From assembly GCA_001800085.1 (NCBI GenBank), contig MGUS01000056.1, positions 10,933-17,988 on the forward strand: DNA of 7,056 nt. Direction: 5' to 3'. Below the pieces are notes generated by a model that saw only the letters and a program-made list of their open reading frames with translations, did no database searches and had not been told where the DNA came from. The DNA is from Elusimicrobia bacterium RIFCSPLOWO2_01_FULL_60_11. GTDB taxonomy: Bacteria; Elusimicrobiota; Elusimicrobia; 2-02-FULL-39-32. A program made the translations under genes and the position numbers. The first letter of the stretch is position 1, and each line of letters opens with the position of its first letter. Below, piece by piece: positions 1 to 6,524 of the stretch.

Positions 1-1784
1 CCGAGGGCGCCGAAGTCCAGTTCGGGAACATCAAGGTCTTCACGACCCGCCCCGACACTCTTTTCGGAGCGACTTTCCTTGTGCTCTCTCCCGAGCATCC
101 CCAGGTGAAGGATCTCATCACGGCGGAAAAGAAAGTTGAATGTGACAAGTACATCGAGAAGGCACGCGGCAAGACGCGGGAGGAACGGCTAGCTCCTGAG
201 AAGGAAAAGACCGGGGTTTTTTCCGGCAGCGCTGCGGTCAACCCCGTGAACGGCAAGAAGGTGCCGGTCTGGATAGCGGACTATGTTTTGAGCGACTACG
301 GCACGGGAGCCATCATGGCTGTCCCCGCGCACGACCAGAGGGACTATGAGTTCGCGAAAAAATATGGAATTGAAATTGTTCAAGTGATTCAACCCAAGGC
401 ATTGGGGTCAGGTCCTGGCCCAAGGGCTCAGGGACCTGACCCCAATGCCGCTTTTGAGTCGGAAGGGGTCATGGTCAACTCGGACAAATTCAACGGGATG
501 CTTTCGGCGGAGGCCGGCAGGAAGATCACGGAGAATCTTGAAAAAGCGGGGCAAGGCAAGGCCCAGGTCACATACCGCCTCCGCGACTGGCTCCTCTCCC
601 GCCAGAGGTTCTGGGGCACGCCCATTCCCATGGTCTACTGCGCGAAGTGCGGGCTTGTTCCGGAAAAGGATTCCAACCTTCCCGTTCTCCTGCCCAAGGA
701 CGCGCCGCTCACCGGCAAGGGGGAATCGCCTCTGGCCCAGATGAGGGAGTTCGTGGAGACGAAATGCCCCAAATGTGGGGGCCCTGCGCGGCGCGAAACG
801 GACACCATGGACACCTTCGTGGATTCATCCTGGTATTTTCTGCGCTACCTGGACCCCAAAAATGACAAAGCCGCTTTTGACCCTGATAAGGCGGATTCGT
901 GGATGCCCGTGGACCAGTACATCGGCGGCATCGAGCACGCCTGCATGCACCTTATATATTCCCGCTTCTTTCACAAGGTCATCAAGGATCTGGGGATGGC
1001 CAAGTGCGAGGAGCCCTTCGACAATCTCTTGACGCAGGGCATGGTGACGATGGGGGGCGCGGCCATGTCCAAGTCCAAGGGCAACGCCGTGCCCGTGGAG
1101 GACATGGTGGAGCGCTTCGGCGCGGACACGGCCCGGCTTTTCGTCCTCTTCGCGTCGCCGCCCAGGAACCAGCTGGAGTGGTCGGAGGACGGCGTCCAGG
1201 GTTCCTTCAGGTTCCTGAACCGCATTTGGAGGATGGCCAAGACTTTGTCCGAAGGCAAACTTTCCGCCGTCTCTCCCGAAGCGTCCAAGTCACTCATCAA
1301 AAAGACGCACCAGACCATCAAGAAGGTGGATGAGGACATCGAGCGCGGTTTTCAGTTCAACACGGCCATATCGGCCATGATGGAGCTTTTGAACGCGCTT
1401 TCGGACCACCCTGCCATGGGAGACGCCGTCTCCAAAGACGCGTTCCGCTCCCTTGTTCTGCTCCTGTTCCCCTTCGCGCCGCATCTGTCTTCCGAGATAT
1501 GGGAGCAGATGGGTTTTGAACCCAAGCCCCTTTCCTCGGTCAGGTTCCCAGCGTATGACCCTGCTCTGGTGAAAGAATCCGTCATCGAGATCGTGGTCCA
1601 ATTGAACGGCAAGATGCGGGGCAAGATATCCATGGACGCCGCGGACGCCGGGAGCGAGGCCAAGGTGATCGAGGCCTGCGTCAAAGCGTTCTCGCAAAAG
1701 GGGATAGGATCGGGGCTCAAATATAAATTTGTCCCCGGCCGGCTGGTGAATTTTATAGCATCTCAAGTGGAGGTCCATAAATGA
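1..1784 (+). CDS. leuS: Leucyl-tRNA synthetase, 5'-truncated by window edge
   Basis: Class I aminoacyl-tRNA synthetase that charges tRNA-Leu with leucine in the cytoplasm. The reading frame is already open at base 3, so the start codon and the N-terminal part with the HIGH motif lie outside; 593 residues are visible. Seen in order: the CP1 editing domain, with [10 protein letters not shown] (bases 48-77) and [19 protein letters not shown] (about 300-356); [18 protein letters not shown]; two CxxC pairs (CAKC, CPKC) that could bind zinc; [10 protein letters not shown]; the KMSKS-type loop as AMSKSKGN (1062-1085); the anticodon-binding helical domain; and the C-terminal domain with [10 protein letters not shown] and [11 protein letters not shown]. 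It is bacterial-type LeuRS. A palindromic insert encodes residues near the end of the editing domain (see 398-449). The first lysine of KMSKS is alanine; the catalytic second lysine is kept. It overlaps the next gene by ATGA. Confidence 0.97.
   Translation, partial: EGAEVQFGNIKVFTTRPDTLFGATFLVLSPEHPQVKDLITAEKKVECDKYIEKARGKTREERLAPEKEKTGVFSGSAAVNPVNGKKVPVWIADYVLSDYGTGAIMAVPAHDQRDYEFAKKYGIEIVQVIQPKALGSGPGPRAQGPDPNAAFESEGVMVNSDKFNGMLSAEAGRKITENLEKAGQGKAQVTYRLRDWLLSRQRFWGTPIPMVYCAKCGLVPEKDSNLPVLLPKDAPLTGKGESPLAQMREFVETKCPKCGGPARRETDTMDTFVDSSWYFLRYLDPKNDKAAFDPDKADSWMPVDQYIGGIEHACMHLIYSRFFHKVIKDLGMAKCEEPFDNLLTQGMVTMGGAAMSKSKGNAVPVEDMVERFGADTARLFVLFASPPRNQLEWSEDGVQGSFRFLNRIWRMAKTLSEGKLSAVSPEASKSLIKKTHQTIKKVDEDIERGFQFNTAISAMMELLNALSDHPAMGDAVSKDAFRSLVLLLFPFAPHLSSEIWEQMGFEPKPLSSVRFPAYDPALVKESVIEIVVQLNGKMRGKISMDAADAGSEAKVIEACVKAFSQKGIGSGLKYKFVPGRLVNFIASQVEVHK
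398..449. repeat. 52-bp near-perfect palindrome inserted in frame in leuS
   Basis: The left arm ggcattggggtcaggtcc (398-415) and right arm ggacctgaccccaatgcc (432-449) are exact reverse complements over 18 bp. The 16-nt centre (416-431) also pairs: TG/CA and GCC/GGC, with single-base bulges at 428 and 431 and a CAAG loop. The whole element can thus fold as one long hairpin in DNA or mRNA. It is translated in frame as a Gly/Pro-rich stretch ([17 protein letters not shown]) at a loop of the editing domain, between VQVIQP and ESEGVMVNS, where LeuRS families vary in length. I infer a REP-like or Rickettsia-RPE-like palindromic element. No second copy was seen in this window, so mobility is unproven. 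Confidence 0.8.
1769..1773 (+). promoter_or_regulatory. Shine-Dalgarno site of lptE, inside leuS
   Basis: GGAGG lies 7 nt before the ATG at 1781, within the last codons of leuS. It is the best ribosome binding site in the window. It fixes the lptE start and supports translation of lptE as a coupled downstream cistron. Confidence 0.8.
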
Positions 1785-2371
1785 GTGAGCGTCGCTTCAT
1801 TTTTTTCATCCTTCTTCTTGCGCTTCCGCTGGCCGGGTGTCCTTATGAATACACCCCTTCCAACCAGCTTCTGCCCCAGCACATCCGCAGGATCGGCATG
1901 CGCCCCACCCGCAACGAGACGGCTTTCTACGGCCTCGAGGACAAGTTCACGCGCCGCCTCCTGGACGAATTCACGAAGGGCGGCCAATACCCCCTGGTGG
2001 CCGAGGACATCGCCGACGGCGTCATCATCGCCGACATCAAGCGCTACATCAACGAGCCGGTCTCCTACGACGAGAACAACATCGTCCAGGAGAAGAAGAT
2101 GTGGGTGCTCGTGGACATCCAGTTCTGGGACAAGGTGCAGAACCGCATCCTCTGGCAGGAGCCCAACCTGCAGGGCATCAACCGCTATTTCGTGGAGACC
2201 CGGCCCGGCGGCATCACGGAGGAAGAGTCCCGGGAGATCATCTGGGACAAGATCTCCAGGGACATCTATAAGAGGACCGTCGAAGGGTTCGGCTCCGTGA
2301 CGGGCGCGGTCGACCGGAAAGTCCCCCAAGGCGGGCCCATCGGCAAGGAGAAGATCGGGACCGGCCAGTGA
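1781..2371 (+). CDS. lptE: LptE-like LPS-assembly lipoprotein
   Basis: Probable outer-membrane lipoprotein that plugs and helps assemble the LptD translocon, which inserts lipopolysaccharide into the outer leaflet. The 196-aa product starts with a charged n-region (MSERR), a hydrophobic stretch, and a lipobox LPLAGC, giving Cys20 as the lipidated residue. The mature part fits the LptE pattern: a start [19 protein letters not shown], then [23 protein letters not shown], then a beta segment [26 protein letters not shown] and an amphipathic C-terminal helix (about 144-168). Length is normal for the family. The last 25 residues are a polar Gly/Lys-rich tail. Sequence similarity within LptE is weak, so the call leans on the lipobox, the fold pattern and the diagnostic leuS-lptE-holA order. 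Alternative: an unrelated small lipoprotein. The start is set by GGAGG and the ATGA overlap with leuS. Confidence 0.85.
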   Translation: MSERRFIFFILLLALPLAGCPYEYTPSNQLLPQHIRRIGMRPTRNETAFYGLEDKFTRRLLDEFTKGGQYPLVAEDIADGVIIADIKRYINEPVSYDENNIVQEKKMWVLVDIQFWDKVQNRILWQEPNLQGINRYFVETRPGGITEEESREIIWDKISRDIYKRTVEGFGSVTGAVDRKVPQGGPIGKEKIGTGQ

Positions 2372-3306
2372 GCTCCATCGAATCCTCCCTTTTCCCCAAG
2401 ACCCTGGCGGGCTTGAGAACGCTCCCTCCCGTCCTCTTTCTCGCGGGGGAAGAGGACGAGCTCATGACCGGATGCTTGAAGGCCTTCCGCCGCGCGTTCG
2501 GCGCCCTCTACGGGGAATCCATGACGGAATTCAACCAGGACATCCTCTACGCGGACAAAGATGACGCGGGCCGCGTGCTCGACGCCTGCCAGACGCTCCC
2601 CGTGGGGATGGACCGGAGGATCGTGATCCTTCACGAGGCGCAGGAAATGGCGTCCGATCTGGAAGAAGAGCTGGTGAACTACCTGAAAGCCCCAAATCCC
2701 ACCACTTCGCTCGTCCTGCTCTGGAAGGACAGCCCCGACTCCGTTCTTAAAAAGCCCCTGGCCCTGGCCGCGGCTGAACGCGGCCTGCTGGTCAGGTGCA
2801 GCCTCGTCAAGGACGATCTCAAGCGGGCGGAATGGGTGCGCGCGCGCTTCTTCGAGCGGGGCAGGCAGATCGAGCCCGATGCCTGCAAGCTCTTGGCAAA
2901 GGAAGGCGGGGAGACCCTGCTGGAATTGAAGGGGGAAGTTGAAAAACTGCTTTTGTTCGCGGTGGGCGCGGGTCCTGTGCGGCTGGATGAGGTAAGGCGG
3001 ACCTTGAGTTTCCGGCCCGACCAGCTCGTGTGGGAGTTCATCAATCATCTTGAGTCCGGGCGCACGGCCAAGGCCGTGGGGGAGATGGAGCGTTGCCTGG
3101 ACCAGGGCGAAGAGCCGTTCTTTCTTTTGAATCTGATGGCCCGGAGCGCCCGGAAGATCTCGCAAGGCGGTCATTCCAATAGATCTGTTCAGCTCGATCT
3201 CTTCACGCGCATCAGGGAATCGGACCTGGCGCTGAAATCAGGCCATGGGGTGGAATCGGGAGTGTTGGAGAGGCTGGTTCCGGCTTACGCGGCTTTGAGG
3301 ACTTGA
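2368..3306 (+). CDS. holA: DNA polymerase III subunit delta
   Basis: Delta subunit of the clamp loader, which opens the beta sliding clamp and loads it on DNA during replication. The 312-aa protein has the family layout: an N-terminal AAA+-like domain with PVLFLAGEEDEL (21-32), the TLPVGMDRRIVILHEAQEM strand-turn region (76-94), NYLKAPNPTTSLVLLW (104-119); a middle lid region with GRQIEPDACKLLAKEGG and GEVEKLLLF (165-197); and a C-terminal collar domain (about 215-312) ending LKSGHGVESGVLERLV. Length is normal. The start is GTG at 2368, overlapping the lptE stop as GTGA. No close Shine-Dalgarno is visible (AAGGAG is 17 nt away), so translational coupling is likely. The next ATG (2464) would delete the first beta strand. 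Its last 22 bp overlap the end of rpsT on the other strand. Confidence 0.93.
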   Translation: MSSIESSLFPKTLAGLRTLPPVLFLAGEEDELMTGCLKAFRRAFGALYGESMTEFNQDILYADKDDAGRVLDACQTLPVGMDRRIVILHEAQEMASDLEEELVNYLKAPNPTTSLVLLWKDSPDSVLKKPLALAAAERGLLVRCSLVKDDLKRAEWVRARFFERGRQIEPDACKLLAKEGGETLLELKGEVEKLLLFAVGAGPVRLDEVRRTLSFRPDQLVWEFINHLESGRTAKAVGEMERCLDQGEEPFFLLNLMARSARKISQGGHSNRSVQLDLFTRIRESDLALKSGHGVESGVLERLVPAYAALRT

Positions 3307-3572
3307 GAGAGCTTGCGGGAGAGGCGGGCTTTTTTGCGGGAAGCGGCGTTCCTGTGGATGACCCCGGACTTGGCGGCCTTGTCCCAGGCGGAGAAGCATT
3401 CGGAAAGGATCTTCCCGGCCTCTTCCTTTTTCTTCTGGCCCAGCGCCTGGTCGAACTGCTTGGCCAGGGTGCGGATCTTCTTCAAGATGGTGCGGTTGAT
3501 GACCGCGAGGCGCAGGGATTTGCGGTGCTGCTTGATGGCCGAGGTGTGGCGGCCCGTCTTTAATTTCGCCAT
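3285..3572 (-). CDS. rpsT: 30S ribosomal protein S20
   Basis: Small basic protein that binds the 5' and 3' minor domains of 16S rRNA in 30S assembly. The 95-aa product begins MAKLKTGRHTSAIKQHRKS and continues as a Lys/Arg-rich three-helix bundle, with the family-typical AAKSGVIHRNAASRKKARLSR near the end. Length matches S20 (about 85-95). It is the only minus-strand gene: convergent with holA (22-bp coding overlap) and divergent from murJ (32 bp between start codons). No Shine-Dalgarno sits at a normal distance; GGGAGG in the minus-strand sequence lies about 25 nt upstream, before the predicted transcription start, so the mRNA may be leaderless or nearly so. I see no rho-independent terminator after its stop. 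Confidence 0.96.
   Translation of the reverse strand: MAKLKTGRHTSAIKQHRKSLRLAVINRTILKKIRTLAKQFDQALGQKKKEEAGKILSECFSAWDKAAKSGVIHRNAASRKKARLSRKLSQVLKAA
3311..3335 (+). terminator. Possible terminator of the leuS-lptE-holA operon, antisense in rpsT
   Basis: Five bases after the holA stop, GCTTGC (3311-3316) can pair with GCGGGC (3324-3329) around a 7-nt loop, followed directly by six T (3330-3335). Two of the six pairs are G-U, so the stem is modest. The T run is also explained by two lysine AAA codons of S20 on the other strand, so this could be coincidence. Confidence 0.35.
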
Positions 3573-3581
3573 GAGTCCGAA

Positions 3582-3611
3582 ATCATACTAAATCGCCCTC
3601 CCGCATGTCAA
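3582..3611 (-). promoter_or_regulatory. Sigma70-type promoter of rpsT, overlapping murJ start
   Basis: Read on the minus strand: TTGACA (3611-3606, perfect -35), an 18-bp spacer, and TATGAT (3587-3582, one mismatch to TATAAT). The rpsT ATG begins only 9 nt after the -10 box, so the transcript should start within a few bases of the start codon. The -35 box covers part of the murJ ATG and its second and third codons. Confidence 0.65.
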
Positions 3612-5155
3612 ACTTAGCCCGCCGCGCCGGCCGCTTCTCGCTCGCCACGCTCATCTCCCGCACGCTGGGGTACGCCCGGGACGCGGCCGTGGCCCACTAC
3701 TTCGGGGGCACGGGCTTGACCGACGCGTTCTACACGGCCTTCCGCACTTCCAACCTTTTCCGCCGCCTTTTGGGAGAAGGCGCTCTCTCATCCTCCTTCG
3801 TGCCGGTCTTCGCCCAGGCCTTGAAGCAAGACGACCGGCCGCGGGTGCAGGGATTCTTAAGCTCCCTCTTCACCACGCTCGCCGCCGCGCTCCTGCTCAT
3901 CACCGCGGCCGGCATGGTGTTCACGCCCGCCTTGACCCACCTCATCGCCCCCGGTTTCGCCGGGGACGAGGCGAAGTTCCGCTTGACGGTCCAGCTCACG
4001 CGCTGGATATTTCCTTTCTTTTTCTTCATATCGTTGGCCGCCCTGGTCACGGGGGTGCTGAATTCCCTGCGCCACTATTTCCTGCCGGCGGCGGCCCCCG
4101 CCATGCTCTCGGTCTGCGAGCTGGCCTACCTGGTCTTCTTCATGCCGTCCCTTTCCGGGGACCAGAAGATCATCGGCCTCGCGGCTTCGGTGGCCGTGGG
4201 GGGAGCGGCGCATTTCCTGGTGCAGCTCCCTTCGCTTTATAAGGAAAAATTCAAGCTTTCATTCCGCTGGGAGCCGGCGCATCCCGATTCCGTCAAAGTG
4301 GGCCGGCTGATGCTTCCCGCCGTCATCGGCCTTTCGGTCGACCAGATCGACGCTTTCGTCAACACCATCTGCGCCACCTACCTGGCGGAGGGCTCCGTCA
4401 CGGCGCTCTACAACTCCAACCGCCTGATGCAGTTCCCTCTGGCGCTTTTCGGCATCGCCGTCGCCACGGTCTCCCTGACGGCGCTCTCCGAGCACGCGGC
4501 GGAGAAGGACTACTCCAAGATGGGTTCCACCATACTCGAATCCCTGAGGATAGTGGCCTTCATCGTCACTCCCGCCACCGTGGGGCTCATGGTCCTGGCC
4601 CAGCCCATCGTCAAAGTCCTTTTCGAGCACGGGAGATTCGATCCCTTCTCGACGCGCTTGACGGCCCTGGCCCTGGCGGGCTACTGCCTGGGACTCCTGG
4701 CTTACTCCTCGGTCAAGACCCTGGCCAATTCGTTCTACGCCCTCCACGAATCCAAAGTCCCCGTGCGCGTGGCCGTGGCCTGCGTGGGCTTGAGCGTCAC
4801 CTTGAACCTGGCCCTCATGCGCCCCTTCGGGGTCCTGGGCCTGGCCTTGGCCACCGCCATCGCTTCCTGGACGAACGCCGTCTGGCTTTTCATTTTGATC
4901 CGCAAGCGGCTGGGCGCGGATAACATGCCCTTGGCGGAGCTGGGCGCCACAGCCGCCAAGACCGCCGCCTGCGCGCTCGCGATGGCCGGGTTCCTTTTCT
5001 GGGTGAGGTCCTATTTTGACTCCAGCGTTCTCCAGGTCCTGGCCGGGGTCCTTCTGGGTGGCGCTCTTTTCATGGGCTCGGCGCGTCTTCTGCGCATGAA
5101 GGAATGCACTTCCCTCCTGCACATGGCGGGGATGGGTTCCAACATCGAAGATTAG
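3605..5155 (+). CDS. murJ: Lipid II flippase MurJ (MviN)
   Basis: Inner-membrane MOP-superfamily protein that flips lipid II, the peptidoglycan precursor, to the periplasmic face. The 516-aa product has the length and roughly 14 hydrophobic segments expected. The N-terminus carries the family signature with SLATLISRTLGYARDA, LTDAF and NLFRRLLGEGALSSSFVPVF. Residues Arg19, Arg25, Asp40, Arg53 and Glu58 match the functionally important Arg18, Arg24, Asp39, Arg52 and Glu57 of E. coli MurJ, and Arg273 in NSNRLMQFP matches Arg270 (alignment by eye). FEHGRFD (340-346) and the LANSFYALHESKVPV region are also typical. No clear Shine-Dalgarno precedes the ATG, but the N-terminal match fixes the start. 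Its promoter is not obvious; it must share the 32-bp gap with the rpsT promoter or use one further upstream. uvrC follows after 4 bp. Confidence 0.96.
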   Translation: MSNLARRAGRFSLATLISRTLGYARDAAVAHYFGGTGLTDAFYTAFRTSNLFRRLLGEGALSSSFVPVFAQALKQDDRPRVQGFLSSLFTTLAAALLLITAAGMVFTPALTHLIAPGFAGDEAKFRLTVQLTRWIFPFFFFISLAALVTGVLNSLRHYFLPAAAPAMLSVCELAYLVFFMPSLSGDQKIIGLAASVAVGGAAHFLVQLPSLYKEKFKLSFRWEPAHPDSVKVGRLMLPAVIGLSVDQIDAFVNTICATYLAEGSVTALYNSNRLMQFPLALFGIAVATVSLTALSEHAAEKDYSKMGSTILESLRIVAFIVTPATVGLMVLAQPIVKVLFEHGRFDPFSTRLTALALAGYCLGLLAYSSVKTLANSFYALHESKVPVRVAVACVGLSVTLNLALMRPFGVLGLALATAIASWTNAVWLFILIRKRLGADNMPLAELGATAAKTAACALAMAGFLFWVRSYFDSSVLQVLAGVLLGGALFMGSARLLRMKECTSLLHMAGMGSNIED

Positions 5156-5159
5156 CCCC

Positions 5160-6491
5160 ATGAAATTGGAGCACATGCCCCATTCTCCCGGCGTCTACCT
5201 GATGCGGGATGCCTCCGGCAAGATCATCTACATCGGCAAGGCCAAGGACCTGAAGAAGCGCGTTGCGTCCTATTTCGGCGCCCGCCCCCGCGACCCCAAA
5301 GTGTCCGTCATGCTCGCCTCGGTGCGGCTGGTGGATTTCGTGCCCGTTCCCACGGAAAAAGATTCCCTCATATTGGAGCAGAAGCTCATCCACAGGATGA
5401 AACCCTTCTACAACATCATGTGGCGGGACGACAAGTCGTTCCCCTTCGTGAAAATCTCCTATGATGAGGACTATCCCCGCCTTCTCTACACCCGCCGGAA
5501 AATGAGGGACGGGGGAAGATATTTCGGGCCTTTCCCGGAGGCCTGGACGGTCAAGCGGCTTCTCCGCTCGCTTTGGAAGAGCAAGGTCTTTCCCCTGCGG
5601 CCCTGCCGTTTCGAGTTCCACCAAAAAGACATCGAGGCGCGAGGCGGGCTTGCCAAGTCCAAGCCGCACCTGAACAGGAAGGTGCAGTCCTGCATCTATC
5701 TCCACACGGGCGCCTGCCCCGCCCCCTGCGTGGGGAATATCTCCCGCGCCAAATATCTGAGGATCGCCCGCGACGCGGAGACGTTCTTCAAGGGGCGTTC
5801 GCAGGCCCTCGCCGGACGGTGGAAAAAAGAGATGGGAGAGGCGTCGAAGAAGATGGATTTTGAGAAGGCGGGGGATCTGCGGGACCGCCTGGCCGCCATC
5901 CTCCATGTGTCGGAGGATGTCACCGTGCGGCAGATGGACGAGAAGAACCTGGGGGTCTATGTGGACGCTTCGCGGGCGCTCACGGAGCTGCAGGATGCTC
6001 TCGGGCTGCCCCGGCCTCCCCTCCGCATCGAGGGGTTCGATATCTCGAACATCCAGGCCACGGAGCCCGTGGCCTCCATGGTGGTCTTCGAGCGGGGCAA
6101 GCCTTTTAAGGATGATTACCGCAAGTTCAAGATAAAGACCGTGAGCGGCCAGGACGATTTCGCCATGATGGGGGAGGCGGTCTTTCGCCGTTACCGCCGT
6201 TTAAAGGAAGAGAACGCGCCGCTCCCCGACCTGATCCTGATAGACGGGGGGAAGGGCCAGCTGGGCGCCGCCGTGAAATCCCTCCAGGAACTGAAACTGG
6301 GAAAGCTCCCCATCGCATCCCTGGCCAAGCAGGAGGAGGAGGTCTTTCTCCCGGGCCGCTCCCAGTCCATCCGCCTGCCCAAGGATTCTCCCGCTCTCCA
6401 TATCTTGCAGGCCGTGCGCGACGAGGCCCACCGCTTTGCCGTGACCTTCCACCGTCAGAGGCGGACGAAGAGGATTTTTGGGTTGAAATAG
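5160..6491 (+). CDS. uvrC: Short UvrC excinuclease subunit, no HhH domain
   Basis: Nuclease of nucleotide excision repair, cutting on both sides of a lesion marked by UvrA/UvrB. Seen in order in 443 aa: GIY-YIG domain (GVY 11-13, YIG 24-26, Arg34, Glu73 in LILEQKLIHRMKPFYNI); four cysteines (149, 178, 186, 190) matching the probable Fe-S cluster region; a UVR motif that contacts UvrB (about 221-250, KKMDFEKAGDLRDRL); and an RNase H-like nuclease domain (about 270-435), with Asp294 in FDISN, Asp333, Asp362 in IDGGKGQ and His424 in DEAHRFA, which by eye match E. coli Asp399, Asp438, Asp466 and His538. Typical UvrC is near 600 aa. Here the protein stops where the tandem helix-hairpin-helix domain should begin, and about 100 residues between UVR and RNase H-like domain are missing. 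It lies 4 bp after murJ, so they are probably cotranscribed. ATG 5175 is an alternative start. Confidence 0.92.
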   Translation: MKLEHMPHSPGVYLMRDASGKIIYIGKAKDLKKRVASYFGARPRDPKVSVMLASVRLVDFVPVPTEKDSLILEQKLIHRMKPFYNIMWRDDKSFPFVKISYDEDYPRLLYTRRKMRDGGRYFGPFPEAWTVKRLLRSLWKSKVFPLRPCRFEFHQKDIEARGGLAKSKPHLNRKVQSCIYLHTGACPAPCVGNISRAKYLRIARDAETFFKGRSQALAGRWKKEMGEASKKMDFEKAGDLRDRLAAILHVSEDVTVRQMDEKNLGVYVDASRALTELQDALGLPRPPLRIEGFDISNIQATEPVASMVVFERGKPFKDDYRKFKIKTVSGQDDFAMMGEAVFRRYRRLKEENAPLPDLILIDGGKGQLGAAVKSLQELKLGKLPIASLAKQEEEVFLPGRSQSIRLPKDSPALHILQAVRDEAHRFAVTFHRQRRTKRIFGLK

Positions 6492-6511
6492 GCCTCTTTC
6501 CCTGTTAGAAT
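6483..6511 (+). promoter_or_regulatory. Sigma70-type promoter before the lytic transglycosylase gene
   Basis: TTGAAA (6483-6488, one mismatch), a 17-bp spacer, and TAGAAT (6506-6511, one mismatch). The -35 box lies in the last codons of uvrC. The ATG at 6525 begins 13 nt after the -10 box, leaving a leader of only about 6 nt and no room for a Shine-Dalgarno site. Confidence 0.5.
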
Positions 6512-6524
6512 TGGGAATACCTTT

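Noticed and set aside
1763..2329. Minus-strand open frame of 188 codons opposite lptE
   Set aside because: Asp/Val/Leu-rich shadow translation with no family features; the plus-strand frame has a lipobox, a strong Shine-Dalgarno and operon context.
2266..3174. Minus-strand open frame of 302 codons opposite holA
   Set aside because: No domain is recognisable, composition is shadow-like, and it fully overlaps the well-supported holA.
3584..3593. Plus-strand -10-like CATACT/CTAAAT as the murJ promoter
   Set aside because: Matches are poor (3-4 of 6) and no -35 box lies at a suitable distance; the same bases form the much better rpsT promoter on the other strand.
4259..5176. Long minus-strand open frame of 305 codons opposite murJ
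   Set aside because: It is a low-complexity Gly/Gln/His/Arg-rich translation, typical of the shadow of a GC-rich gene. murJ on the plus strand has clear family motifs.
5168..5177. ATG at 5175 with GGAG upstream as the true uvrC start
   Set aside because: The GGAG-to-ATG gap is only 3 nt, and UvrC proteins usually have more residues before PGVYLM, so the earlier ATG at 5160 fits better.
5070..5906. Minus-strand open frame of 278 codons spanning the murJ end and uvrC
   Set aside because: It is antisense to two confirmed genes, with no recognisable motif.
6468..6498. Hairpin AAGAGG...CCTCTT around the uvrC stop as a terminator
   Set aside because: The stem is short with a 19-nt gap, only three T follow, and it coincides with the promoter boxes of the next gene. 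It is too weak to call.
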